From assembly GCF_002482975.1 (NCBI RefSeq), contig NZ_DLHA01000019.1, positions 546,394 to 610,393 of the forward strand: a DNA stretch of 64,000 nt. The letters are read 5' to 3'. Position numbers and translations under genes: made by a program. The DNA is from Flavobacterium sp. UBA7680. Its GTDB lineage: Bacteria > Bacteroidota > Bacteroidia > Flavobacteriales > Flavobacteriaceae. Each line of letters begins with the position of its first letter. The first letter of the stretch is position 1. This document shows, piece after piece, positions 21,001-29,500 of this stretch. Under the pieces are notes generated by a model. It did no database searches. It had not been told where the DNA came from and was given only the letters and a program-made list of their open reading frames with translations.

Positions 21001-24000
21001 CATAGAAAGTATAAGTTGTATTTCCTGTTGAATCAAAATTAGTTATTGCATCTCCTAAATTAACACTTCCACAACCTGCTAACGTTGCATTTACAGTTAA
21101 AACAGTAGTTGAAGGGAAGTTAACGGTTACTTGTTTTAATGTTCCGTTTACATTTTCACAAGTTCCGCCATTTAAAATGGATACGAAATAATTATAAGGT
21201 GTTCCTGCAGCATTTAAGCCTGCTATAGTAAGTTCTCCTGTTATAGCATCTTTAGTAAATGTTACTCCCGGCTGAGCTGCTACTGTAGTGCCTGTTATAA
21301 TTTCCTGAGTTTTATTTTGATCTGTATAATATTTAAACTCAGCTCCTGCAATTGTTGATGATGTTGGAGTTAAAACTGCACCTCCCGCACAAGTCGCCTC
21401 AACTGGAGTTGTAATGGTAACATCAGCATCTGTAGGAATTGGCAGTACTGTAACTGTAACAGCCTGACGTAAACTATTAATACAAGTTCCTCCACGAGTT
21501 CCTTCTAAATAATATGTTGTAGTAGAAGTTAGTGGAAGCGTTGGATTAACGGCTACAATATTTCCGCCTGTTGGTGCATCATACCAAGTAAAGGTTTCTG
21601 TACCTGTTGAAGATGCTGTTAAAGAAGCAGTTTGTCCTGAACAAATTGGTGCTGAAGCTCCTGTAATTGTAGCATTTGGAAATCTGTAAGAAGCATCATA
21701 AATATCTAAAGATACAAGAGCACTTAGTATTCCTGTTAATCTAACTTGTACACTTGTAAATGGACCGGCCGCAACAAAACTAGCTCTAAAACGGTTACCA
21801 CCTAAAAGCTGAACATTAACAAGATTACTGATATTAGACTGATCTGCATTAGGAGTTACACCGTTGAAACTTTGTAAACTAATATTAGAAAGAGCACTAA
21901 TATCCAGTAAACCAACAGGAATTCCCAACTCTACATCAATTATATCACCAGCTTGACCTGGAGATGTAAAAGTTAAGGTTTGTTGTATAAAATCTAATAA
22001 TCCTAATGGAATTGTAAGTGTAGTTGCTGTTGCGTTGTTACCGTCAACAGAAGCTGCGTCATTAGCTGAAGTACATGTAATACAGCCTAAAACTACTCCT
22101 CCTCTTGTAATAGCCTGAGAGTTGGCTTGCAAACAAGTACTAATAGTATTTATTACGATAACGTTTATTACACCTCGTACAGCATTTCTACAATCTGTTG
22201 CTATATCAACTGCTTCAACATAATAGGTTTTATTTGCCGTTAAAACCGGACTTGGTGTATACGTTTGCGTATTAGTTGCTATTGGTAAACCGCCAGTTGC
22301 AACATCATACCAATTGTAGTAAACGCCCGCAACCGGATTTGAAACTGATAATGTAACTGTTTGTCCAGTTTGTATAATAACATCCTGAGAAGCAAAAGTT
22401 GGTACAGCTGGTAAAGGAGTTACTGTTAGATTTACAGCCGTACGTGTAGGCGTAGAACAACTTCCAACAACTGCTTCAAGATAATAATTTGTATTTGCTG
22501 TTAAAGCTGGTGTCGTAAATGAAGTTCCTGTAAATACCAAATTTCCTCCTGACGCAGCATCGTACCAATTATAAGTTGTACCTACTACCGGAGTCTGAAC
22601 CGTTAAAGTCGTTGTCCCTCCGCTGCATATTGTTGATGGAGAAACATCAATTACCGGCAATACAGGATTATTTACTAAAACCTGAACCGGATTTCTTTCA
22701 CTATTAACACAGCCATTTCTTGTTATTTCTACATAATAAGTTGTTGCTGTTGTTAAAGCCGGAGTTGTAAATGCAGCTGTAGAAGCTAATGAAGCTCCGC
22801 CAGTCGCAGCGCTATACCAATTAACAGTTTCACCAACTGCAAGAGTCGCGGTTAATGTTGTCGTCTGCCCGCTGCAAATTGTTGTATTTCCTGTTATAAC
22901 TGGAGCTTTATATCTATATGTAGCCTGATAAATATCTAAATTTGTCAGTACTGTTGCCAAACCTCCTAATCGAATTTCTACACGATCAAAATTTGCTCCC
23001 GCAACTACGCTTGCTCTAAAACGATCACCGCTTAATAATTGCAAAGTAATTAACGGATTGTTAATTGAAACTCTGTCATTATTATAAGTTGCTCCATTAT
23101 ACGTTGCCAGACTAACTGCTCCTAATAAGGAAAGATCGGCTAATCCGCCTGGTAATTCTAATTCAACATCAACGATGTCACCCGTTTTACCCGGATTCGT
23201 AAATTGTAATGTCTGTTGCACCCATCCATTAATTAAACCAATAGGAACGGTAAGTCTCGCTGCTGTTGCAGGATTTCCATCTACCGAATTATTTGGATTT
23301 GTAGAACTACATAATAAACATAAACCATTTTGGGTTGTTTGCTGGCTGCTCGCCTCAAGACAGCCGCCTAAAGCTGCAGGCTGAACCGTAACTGTTATTG
23401 GAACTCTTACTGCACTAACACAACTTCCGTTTGGGCTTTGTGCTTCAACATAATATGTTTTTGTTGCAGTTAAAATAGGTGTTGTAAAAGTTGCTGTATT
23501 TGTTGCAACTGGTGTTCCGCCTGTAGGCACATCATACCAATTTAATTGTGCACCTACTTCAGGCGTTGTCGCATTTAAAGTTGCATTTTGACCTGACTGT
23601 ATCGTAACACTTTGTGTTAAAACAGTTGGTGTTACAGGAACTGCTGTAGAAACTACATTGACTGTAGTACGCGTAGGGCTTACACAACTGCCTATCGCTC
23701 CTTCTACATAAAAAGTTGTAGTACCCAAAGGTACTGTAGGTGAATATGTTGTTCCTGTTGCTAATGCTACTCCTCCACTTGCAACAGAATACCAGGAATA
23801 TGTTGTTCCAGGAATAGGATTTAAAAGTGTTAAAGTTGTCTGTTGTGTTGCTCCTGTAGAACAAATAGCAGTTCCAGCGTTGTTAACCGCTGGTGCAACT
23901 GGATTAGAAACATTAAGAACTACTGGTACTCGAACATTGCCTTCGCATCCGGCAACTCGGGAAATACCAATATAATAAGTAGTATTAGCATTTAATACAG

Positions 24001-24712
24001 GAGTTGTAAAAGTGTTTCCTGTTATTAATGGTGTTGTCGACGCTGCTGAGCTATACCATGCAAGCGTAGTTCCTGCAGCTGGAGTTGCTGTAAGCGTTGG
24101 TGTAGCTCCTGCGCAAACCGTTTGCGTTAAACCGCCGGCTACTGTTGGCTGTGCAAACTCTAATCGGACATCATAAATTCGTAAGCTGACTAAAAGACTT
24201 AAAAGTCCGCCAACCTGAATTTGTACCTGATTTGCATCACCAGTTAAGGTGTACTTTGCAACTGCAATCGTATTTCCATTAAGCAAATTTAAGTTCAGGA
24301 GCGGGCTATTTAAAGCTACACTTGAACCTACATTTACACCAGCCAGTTTGGTTTGAAGAGATGCATTAGATAACAATCCAACATCCAGCAAACCATTTCC
24401 TGTACCAAAATAAATTGCAATTTGATCCCCTGCTCTTGCCGTCTGGTTCAAGGTCAATGTTTCTTCGACGAAACAGCCTACTCCAACAGCATTGGTCAGG
24501 GTTGCAAAAGTCGTTAAGCCCGCGCTGTCATAAGCGTTGGCTGGACTATCTACATTTAATCCTACGCACAATAATCCGCCCTGACTATTTGTTTGAGACG
24601 TTGGTCTGCAAATAGTCTGCGCAAATGAATTCGTGCATAATAAGAATAAAAATAATAGTCCGAATAATCTCTTCTGAAAGTTGAGACTACAAAAAATAAA
24701 TTTTTTTTTCAT
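12026..24712 (-). CDS. Giant T9SS-secreted repeat surface protein with gliding-motility-type C-terminal domain
   Basis: About 4,228 residues. The start at 24712 is chosen because MKKKFIFCS opens a clean signal peptide ending NSFAQ; the frame stays open 26 codons upstream without one. Parts in order: three units of a ~150-residue domain each followed by Ig-like modules, two further copies of that domain, then about 24 tandem Ig-like modules of the CHU_C-associated type (each with WY, GG and CES motifs), 18 of them nearly identical. Near the C-terminus come a PKD/Ig-like segment, a DUF11-type domain (DLTITNVVDNPTPNFGD) and a final sorting domain (YNEFTPNNDGANDLF, ending KKGWLSIMR). That last domain marks secretion by the type IX system and surface attachment. 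It is probably an adhesin or a mobile surface filament. The ligand is unknown. Confidence 0.93.
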   Translation of the reverse strand: MKKKFIFCSLNFQKRLFGLLFLFLLCTNSFAQTICRPTSQTNSQGGLLCVGLNVDSPANAYDSAGLTTFATLTNAVGVGCFVEETLTLNQTARAGDQIAIYFGTGNGLLDVGLLSNASLQTKLAGVNVGSSVALNSPLLNLNLLNGNTIAVAKYTLTGDANQVQIQVGGLLSLLVSLRIYDVRLEFAQPTVAGGLTQTVCAGATPTLTATPAAGTTLAWYSSAASTTPLITGNTFTTPVLNANTTYYIGISRVAGCEGNVRVPVVLNVSNPVAPAVNNAGTAICSTGATQQTTLTLLNPIPGTTYSWYSVASGGVALATGTTYSPTVPLGTTTFYVEGAIGSCVSPTRTTVNVVSTAVPVTPTVLTQSVTIQSGQNATLNATTPEVGAQLNWYDVPTGGTPVATNTATFTTPILTATKTYYVEAQSPNGSCVSAVRVPITVTVQPAALGGCLEASSQQTTQNGLCLLCSSTNPNNSVDGNPATAARLTVPIGLINGWVQQTLQFTNPGKTGDIVDVELELPGGLADLSLLGAVSLATYNGATYNNDRVSINNPLITLQLLSGDRFRASVVAGANFDRVEIRLGGLATVLTNLDIYQATYRYKAPVITGNTTICSGQTTTLTATLAVGETVNWYSAATGGASLASTAAFTTPALTTATTYYVEITRNGCVNSERNPVQVLVNNPVLPVIDVSPSTICSGGTTTLTVQTPVVGTTYNWYDAASGGNLVFTGTSFTTPALTANTNYYLEAVVGSCSTPTRTAVNLTVTPLPAVPTFASQDVIIQTGQTVTLSVSNPVAGVYYNWYDVATGGLPIATNTQTYTPSPVLTANKTYYVEAVDIATDCRNAVRGVINVIVINTISTCLQANSQAITRGGVVLGCITCTSANDAASVDGNNATATTLTIPLGLLDFIQQTLTFTSPGQAGDIIDVELGIPVGLLDISALSNISLQSFNGVTPNADQSNISNLVNVQLLGGNRFRASFVAAGPFTSVQVRLTGILSALVSLDIYDASYRFPNATITGASAPICSGQTASLTASSTGTETFTWYDAPTGGNIVAVNPTLPLTSTTTYYLEGTRGGTCINSLRQAVTVTVLPIPTDADVTITTPVEATCAGGAVLTPTSSTIAGAEFKYYTDQNKTQEIITGTTVAAQPGVTFTKDAITGELTIAGLNAAGTPYNYFVSILNGGTCENVNGTLKQVTVNFPSTTVLTVNATLAGCGSVNLGDAITNFDSTGNTTYTFYDPSNNVITADAAANITLSGVYSILAQGNGVTCPSVQQSVTVTINALPSLVVTNPSESVNIGSNVTLTATSTGTISWFDPQGNALTGPTFTTGVLNTPGVYTYTVVASDGICSRTATKVINVIDLSNCQSLTERVYATAQTMGSIVTGTVTDGANAVDGDPQTFSTITTGLGLLGVGTTWQNLTWPAPIVKGTPVTIKLGSELSLLAVGQNLSVIGTIGGVDIGTMQSVSGSLLNLISGDNTYEFTFVPSDASGPQDYDGIRIQSASLLSVAQNTKVFDAHYNRSVSSVVCTPGDIRDIFYGATDLGIGAVTTAVGVNDAWNIADNDITTFATMYSGLGVLAAADLTVEFKTPSVVSDTLRIVISKPGALLDVNLLTGFSIQRYLGSVAVGAPIQNTSTLLSLRLLPGNSMAVALVTSPTEVYDRVRIRLGGVAGVLDFLRVHTVERVANTTVIGADPENKITVCPGTDITLQIPEEACSTYIWYDAPTGGTALATGITYTVPASLTAGIYKYYVQPVRYGCETFARGEVTVEIKASTPVNALTNITLNGGTTTSICSPSGTVTLATSLSGTPVVTNPVYYWYSFNGTTAQLIPGETTAQLIVNGLAPGTYTYYVGVSGDQFCETAVADRKQITFTILPPSTVNDILVDDLTVCHSVPASLTPTAPTLTNPVFTWYLDAARTQPITNGSVIAGVTYTINAAGVLTAVGLTKAMSPITYHVAVASDNTCENLAGTLQDAVIIISDPNTPTTTDATQDFCLVDAPTIASIQVNESNVVWYNVSTGGIAIPSTTALTTGTYYGAATDAITGCESSVRLAVAVSVTDPGTPTTTDATQDFCLVDAPTVADIQVNTPAIGTIVWYTAATGGTAIPTTTALVTGNYYASILNGTTNCESNVRLAIAVSVTDPGTPTTTDTTQDFCLVDAPTVADIQVNTPAVGTIVWYTAATGGTAIPTTTALATGNYYASILNPTTNCESNVRLAIAVSVTDPGTPTTTDATQDFCLIDAPTVADIKVNTPAVGTIVWYTAITGGTAIASTTALTTGTYYASIFNGTTNCESAVRLAVAVSVTDPGTPTTTDATQDFCLVDAPTVANIQVNTPAVGTIVWYTAATGGTAIPATTTLVTGNYYASILNPTTNCESNVRLAIAVSVTDPGTPTTTDATQDFCLIDAPTVADIQVNTPAVGTIVWYTAATGGTAVPSTTALATGTYYASILNPTTNCESNVRLAIAVSVTDPGTPTTTDAIQDFCLVDAPTVANIQVNTPAVGTIVWYTAATGGTAIPSTTALATGNYYASILNPTTNCESNVRLAIAVSVTDPGTPTTTDATQDFCLVDAPTVADIQVNTPAVGTIVWYTAATGGTAIPTTTALVTGTYYASILNPATNCESNVRLAIAVSVTDPGTPTTTDATQDFCLIDALTVADIQVNTPAVGTIVWYTAATGGTAVPSTTALATGTYYASILNPTTNCESNVRLAIAVSVTDPGTPTTTDATQDFCLIDTPTVADIQINTPAVGTIVWYTAATGGTAIPTTTALVTGNYYASILNPTTNCESNVRLAIAVSVTDPGTPTTTDATQDFCLIDAPTVANIQVNTPAVGTIVWYTAATGGTAIPTTTALVTGNYYASILNPTTNCESNVRLAIAVSVTDPGTPTTTDATQDFCLIDAPTVADIQVNTPAVGTIVWYTAATGGTAVPATTALATGNYYASILNPTTNCESNVRLAVAVSVTDPGTPTTTDATQDFCLIDAPTVADIQVNTPAVGTIVWYTAATGGTAIPTTTALVTGNYYASILNATTNCESNVRLAIAVSVTDPGTPTTTDATQDFCLVDAPTVADIQVNTPAVGTIVWYTAATGGTAIPATTALATGTYYASILNPTTNCESNVRLAIAISVTDPGTPTTTDATQDFCLIDAPTVANIQVNTPAVGTIVWYTAATGGTAIPTTTALATGTYYASILNPTINCESNVRLAIAVSVTDPGTPTTTDATQDFCLIDAPTVANIQVNTPAVGTIVWYTAATGGTAIPTTTALATGNYYASILNPTTNCESNVRLAIAVSVTDPGTPTTTDATQDFCLIDAPTVANIQVNTPAVGTIVWYTAATGGTAVPVTTALVTGTYYASILNATTNCESNVRLAIAVSVTDPGTPTTTDATQDFCLIDAPTVANIQVNTPAVGTIVWYTAATGGTVVPATTALATGTYYASILNPTTNCESNVRLAIAVSVTDPGTPTTTDATQDFCLIDAPIVADIQVNTPAVGTIVWYTAATGGTAIPTTTALATGNYYASILNPTTNCESNVRLAIAVSVTDPGTPTTTDATQDFCLVNAPTFANIQVNESNIVWYSTATGGTAIPATTALTNGTYYAAILDPATNCQSTVRLAVAVSVTDPATPTTTDATQTFCSGNAPTVANIQVNAPNVVWYTAATGGTAIPATTALATGNYYGVIQDPVTGCESSVRLLVAVTVGNTINPTTTNATQSFCSTASPTIASIQVNESNVTWFSTATGGTAIPATTALTSGIYYGNIVDPATGCESSTRLQVTVTVTDPSPTPTTTDATQDFCSINAPTVANIQVNEANVIWYTSATGGTALPATTALATGTYYGAVSSAINCENPARLAVAVNVNTPGIITTPNTTQTFCLSKLPTLANILVNEPNVVFYATATGGTPLPAGTLLTAGTYYAAALSNTTNGCESATRLGITIAFENDALVQLTTTDDTPCVFQGVTYSIANGKSNYVWSVTNGTITSGGGTADGSATISWSDIGPGRVEVTYTNTCDETTTKFLNVTVATCSDLTITNVVDNPTPNFGDNVTFTITVNNVGEGGFINTLVSDLLPTGYNLVSSNTSTGTFNPATGLWTIPTLPAGQSVTLTIVAEVLSSGNYLNVATIENSTPLDVDATNNSASASVEPICLTVYNEFTPNNDGANDLFRIDCIETHPNNELKVFNRYGALVYSKAHYENDWDGTANVSGVVNRGDMLPTGTYFYVITIGDGTVKKGWLSIMR
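14094..18521 (-). repeat. Tandem array of 18 in-phase 246-bp units inside the giant gene
   Basis: A boundary word GTTGGTGT recurs every 246 bases from 14094 (checked at 14094, 14340, 16554 and 18522), giving exactly 18 units of 82 codons. Units differ mainly in a few synonymous bases and at positions such as LIDAP/LVDAP, VADIQ/VANIQ, AIP/AVP and TGTYY/TGNYY. More divergent copies flank both ends, with shorter periods (237 bp between 13857 and 14094). The length is a multiple of three, so gain or loss of units keeps the frame. Near identity points to recent expansion or gene conversion, and the copy number in the assembly may be unreliable. Confidence 0.95.
19640..24610 (-). repeat. Five divergent copies of a ~150-residue unnamed domain in the giant protein
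   Basis: Approximate positions are 24150-24610, 22905-23365, 21675-22138, 20155-20625 and 19650-20140. Each begins near a Cys. The first four share a stretch of the type (V/S)DGNPATAxxL, then a V..V.L strand, a LLxxISL strand, a LLsGdrfrA strand, and end with VEIRLGGL and a L.IYDA strand. Copies 1 to 3 are spaced about 1.23-1.25 kb apart because each is followed by three Ig-like modules. The strand pattern suggests a beta-sandwich, possibly discoidin- or lectin-like. I do not recognise a named family. Confidence 0.75.
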
Positions 24713-25886
24713 AATTTGGAAGATTAGAAAATGGACAATAAAATACCTGCTGCCATAAGCACGTATGCTTAGGCAATTAAAAAAAAACATTAAAAATCAA
24801 TTAGTTAAACTCTAAAACAAATCCTTAGCACATAAAGACTATAGTTTAAATTTTTATAAAAAAATTACGTTGTGTCTGGTATACCGAAGTATACAATTGA
24901 GGTCTTTTTATTTTCTTCAAATAAAAAAAATCTCGAAACTTTTGGGAAATATTGATCTACACCAATCTTCCAAATGAAGTGATTTGTTTAAAATTAATTT
25001 TCATAAAAGAAAATTTAAAGTGTAGGGGGAGAATTTGAATTCAATAATATTTAATCAATTTCAAATAGAAAGTTGATTACTCTTTCTATGATTTTGATTT
25101 ATCTAAAATCAAAACCTAAATTGAATTAATTAGACATTAAAGATTTGTCCACTAAAATAAAATTTAATGGACAACATGATCGTCTACACAATGTAGACAA
25201 CACTTTAAATATTTAGAATTGAATATTAAAAACTTTTGAAAAAAGTCTGCAATAAAAGAAGGGTAATCAAAAGAATGAAGAAGTTTGTTTTTCTTCAGAA
25301 TAATAAAATGTAAAGCTAAAATGATAGGAAGACCTAATGCAAACTCAATAATAAAGAAAGTAAATGTCAGTTCCATAAGCAGGGCGGTTAAAAGTTATTA
25401 TTACAAAGTCTATTCGATTATAATTATTACATACTATATTTTTTTGATCTTAAAAGTTCAACAGATAAATTTCTTTTGATTTTATTGAAGAAAACCTCAA
25501 AAACATTTTGTTTAACTTTTGTATTCTAAAATTAGAAAAAACAAAACAATAAAACAAGTATAAAATTCTTATTTTTTTGATGTGAAGTGAAAATTAAAAA
25601 ACAGCCAATCTTCCTTAATATAAGAAAATACGGCTTTTTTAATACAGAAACGTCCCATTTTTCAAGGCTTAAAAATATTTACGTTTTTCTGTTAAATTTA
25701 ATATTTGTAAGTTTATGGTTACAATATAAATCACGCAATCGATTGATATTTAACAATTTTAAGCATATTATAATCTAAATCTTACTGAAATAAAATAAAA
25801 TCTTAAAATTTTAATTATTATTACAAAACCGCGTAAAAATACGGGTATCAAAAAACACAAAAGTTTAAACAATAGTTAAAAAATTA
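24713..25886. other. Long AT-rich gene-free region upstream of the giant gene
   Basis: About 1.17 kb without a convincing gene. It must hold the promoter of the giant gene, but I see no clean TAnnTTTG box close to 24712. A symmetrical element, GTATAC-CGAA-GTATAC, lies at 24879-24894, about 170 bp before the start codon. A minus-strand open frame of 70 codons at 25164-25376 begins MELTFTFFIIEFALGLP and contains one plausible membrane helix, but nothing else supports it as a gene. The rest is low-complexity A/T sequence. Confidence 0.5.
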
Positions 25887-25925
25887 AAAAAAGGATAAAC
25901 AATTAACACAATCGCCTATCCTTTT
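25887..25925 (-). terminator. Rho-independent terminator after the DUF6495 gene
   Basis: Arms AAAAGGATA (ending 25896) and TATCCTTTT (25917-25925) enclose a 20-base loop. Read on the minus strand it is followed by a run of T. It lies about 30 bp past the DUF6495 stop codon. Confidence 0.65.
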
Positions 25926-25955
25926 ATAATATTTTGAAAATGAACTTATTACAAC

Positions 25956-26429
25956 CTAAGATTCTAAAATTGTATTAATTTGAGTAAATAATTGTCCATC
26001 ACTTAAAAAAGCACCCTGTTTGATCAATTCAAAAATAGAAGAATTTCTATCCTCAGTGAAGACCTTTTTTCCAACTTTCATTTCGATATTTTCAGTAAAC
26101 ATATTATCACTAAGCCACTGCAAACCTTCTTTACTTAAAAAATCAGTTTCCGGAAGTAATGACTTCAAAACTATAGATTGTACATAAGTATCAAAACATT
26201 GAAATAAAAAGATATGATTCTTCGAAAAATGCTCTAAAAATTCTGCTCTGCCCAAAACACCTTCCCAAATCAAATCTGAAAAAACATCCAGTTCCTGTTC
26301 TGCAACTTCTGGTTTATTTATTTTAAGAGAATCCCACTCTGCTTTATCAATTGCCTGAGTTGCTAAAAAACTGGCAAATTCTGCATGCAATTCATCAAAC
26401 TGCTCTTTTGTTAATCTTGCGTACTTCAT
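25956..26429 (-). CDS. DUF6495 family protein of unknown function
   Basis: A 157-residue soluble, acidic, mostly helical protein with no signal peptide. I recall this sequence type (MKYARLTKEQFDELHAEFA at the start and LFQCFDTYVQSIVLKSLLP in the middle) as DUF6495, a family conserved across Flavobacteriaceae without a known role. No catalytic motif is visible. A strong hairpin at 26481-26500 separates it from the TonB-dependent receptor gene upstream, and another follows it, so it is probably transcribed alone. Confidence 0.75.
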   Translation of the reverse strand: MKYARLTKEQFDELHAEFASFLATQAIDKAEWDSLKINKPEVAEQELDVFSDLIWEGVLGRAEFLEHFSKNHIFLFQCFDTYVQSIVLKSLLPETDFLSKEGLQWLSDNMFTENIEMKVGKKVFTEDRNSSIFELIKQGAFLSDGQLFTQINTILES

Positions 26430-26480
26430 TATTTTTTTATTGTTTAAACGCTTTAAAAAGAACTTTTAATAATAAAAAAA

Positions 26481-26500
26481 GCCCTCGCAAATGCGAGGGC
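26481..26500 (-). terminator. Rho-independent terminator after the TonB-dependent receptor
   Basis: Perfect 8-bp G/C-rich arms (GCCCTCGC / GCGAGGGC) with a 4-base loop. On the minus strand they are followed directly by seven T. It lies 24 bp past the receptor stop codon and is a textbook terminator. Confidence 0.9.
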
Positions 26501-26524
26501 AAATTTATAACTTTTTTATCATTA

Positions 26525-29500
26525 CTAAAAAATGTATCTAACACCAAATTGAGCCTGCCATCTTGAGGTTAAACTGGCATCATAACTGAATGTTTTAGTC
26601 TGTGTATTATTAAAGGTATAAGTTGGTGTATTTCCAACAACAGTTACCCCAATAGGCTGAACACTAGTTGGTACCTGAACAACTCCCCAATCAGAATTTA
26701 ATAAATTTCCGAAATTTAAAATATCAATACTAAACTGAATAGTATTTGTCTTTTCAGATGCTGATGAATATTTAAAATTATAATCCTGCAATAACTTAAT
26801 ATCACAACGTCCTCTCCAAGGCGATATAGCACCATAACGCTCTGCATACTGCCCTCTTCTGTCTTTCATATATTTATCCTGCGAAATAAACTTATCAAAA
26901 GCTTCACCCTGACCTGGGCCGCTAAAAGTCATTTGAGCAATCTCTGCAGTTGTTGGAATATAAATCAAATCATTTACAATAGAACCGTCTCCATTAATAT
27001 CTCCTCCATAAGTATAATTAAAACGTCCGCCCTGAGCATATTCAAAAAACGCAGAAACTGTAGTTGCCCATTTATCCTTTCCGTATTTCCATTTTTTTGA
27101 AGCTACACCAATAAAACGATGATTATCGCCATATTTAGAATTCGAAAGCACATCATTATTTACATTTCCTAAAGCCGGATTAAAAGAAAAAGCATCTCCG
27201 GTAATTTCTGCCTCAATAGAGTTAACGTCTTTTGATTTCATATAATTATAAGCAACACTTGCATACAATCCATTTACAAAAGTTTTCTGCACTTTGACCG
27301 AAGCATTAAAAGCACTTCCTTTATCAGAATTTGTCATTACATACGCATTATTCGCGCCATGATCTGCTGCCACATAAATTGGTCTGTTATCCACGCCAGC
27401 CAATACTCCCGTTGGAGGTTTTAATCCCCAGTTTTGCACATGCACCGCATTAATATCTTTATTAAGCGATAAATCAAGCGTTACAATATAATTACTTTCA
27501 AATCTATGATCGTAACCCAAACTTGTTCTCCACACTTGCGGCCATTTATAATCCGGATCCATAATTTGCAAAAAGCCATCATCTGCACCACTCACCTGAT
27601 TTCCTAACCAAACAAACGGAATTCTTCCTGTAAAAATTCCAGATCCTCCTCTAAGCTGCGAAGTCGCATTCCCTTTTACATCCCAGTTAAAACCTATACG
27701 AGGCGACCACAAAATCCTGTCACTAGGTAAATCTGTCGAAATCAATTTAACCGCTTCTCCCGTTTGAGGATCATAATAATCAATATCATTATTTCTACCT
27801 GCCCCGCCATTATCAGTATCAATATATTTTTGTATTAAATCTGCAGTATTAAAATACAAAGGTTTATCAATTCTTAAACCTACAGCCAATTTAAAATCAT
27901 CACTTACACTAATATCATCCTGAGCATATAAAGCCCATTGCCCTACATTAAGTTCCGCCAATTTCCAGCCGCCGTCGCTGCCTACAGCAAATTGACTTCT
28001 TGCATCATGCGTATCTTGAGCATATTGCAAATTTTGAACTAAAGAACTAGATGCTAATGGCAAACTTGCATCCGCTAAAAAATCCGCTACACTTGCATAA
28101 GGTCTAAAAGTACCATAATACGGAACCGGATCCGTATCAGGATCACGAAATTTATCATAACCTGCTAAATTGAAGGAATTTTTAAAAGCAAATTTCTCAA
28201 AAGAAGTTCCAAAAGTAAAAGCGTGTTTACCAATAGTATAAGTTAGATTATCAGTAATTTGAATTACTTTTTGATCTAAGGTATTATTTATTGAAAATGG
28301 CTCATGTCCCGCAATAATATAATTTGATCCTGCCCCATCCTGAATTGTAATAACAGGCGCTGGAACAGAAAATGGATCTCTATAATCATTAAAATGAGTG
28401 TAACCCACCTGTAATTTGTTTGATACCGATTCACTAAATTTAGAATTCAGCTCCACCAAAAAGGAACTCAATTTATTATTGATTTGATATCCTGAATTTT
28501 GAAACTGTAATATAGAAGCATTTGGCCCTCTAAAACCTAAAGCTGTTGGGTGAGCTGGTTTATCTTTTGAGGCATCAAGGAAATTATAAATAACCGCTAA
28601 TTTATGATTATCATTAATATTCCAATCTACTTTTATAATTCCTTTACTTGAATTTGATTCATGCTTAAATCCCTGATACGCTCCAGTATTATAACCTAAT
28701 TTTGCCAAAGCATCAGAAACTGCGATTAAATCAGATTCTAAAACTCTTGATTCATTAATTCCAGTTACACCGTCATTATTATTAGCCACAAAATTAGATC
28801 CTAAATCACTTCGTTTATCAATTTCAAAATTCCCAAAAATGAATAATTTATCTTTAATAATTGGAGCACCCAAACTAAATCCGGCCTGAGTCTGCTCTAA
28901 TGAAGGCACAAATATTTTCTCTCCTTTAATTTTACTTCCTGTTAAATCCTGATTTCTGTAAAAAGCATAAGCAGTTCCGTGAATTTCATTCGTTCCTGAT
29001 TTGGTAACCGCATTTACAGAAGCTCCTGTAAAACCAGACAATGTTACATCATAAGGAGCTGTAGCAACCTGAATCTGCTCAATTGCATCTAATGAAATGG
29101 GCTGAGCACCCGTTTGTCCTCCGGGAGTTGCAGCATCAAGTCCGAAAGGATTATTAAAAACTGCTCCGTTTAAAGAGTAATTGTTATATTGATCATTTCT
29201 ACCGCCAAAAGATCCGCCGCTCGCTGTTGGTTCCAAACGGGTAAAATCTTCTGCCGATCTTGAAATAGTTGGCAGAGCTGTTAGCTCTCTCCTTCCAATT
29301 GTTGTTTCTGCACCGGTTTTTCCGCTTTTAAAAACTTTATCTTTTGAGGTTACTTTAACTTCTTCAAGAGTCTGACTTTCGTCAGCGAGAAGTACATCAA
29401 TATTAAATGGTTTTCCTAAATCCAGATATATGTCATTATATTCCTGACTTTGATACCCAACAAACGTTACTAAAATCTTGTAAGGTCCGCCAATTCTCAT

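Noticed and set aside
24713..24790. A 26-codon upstream extension of the giant protein
   Set aside because: It would place the signal peptide internally; the ATG at 24712 gives a normal N-terminus.
25164..25376. A 70-codon minus-strand frame with one hydrophobic helix
   Set aside because: There is no promoter, no recognisable family, and the surrounding DNA is low-complexity; it is kept only as a note in the gene-free region.
25587..25778. A 63-codon plus-strand frame in the same gap
   Set aside because: It is lysine/asparagine/phenylalanine-rich as expected from AT-rich non-coding DNA, with no supporting signal.
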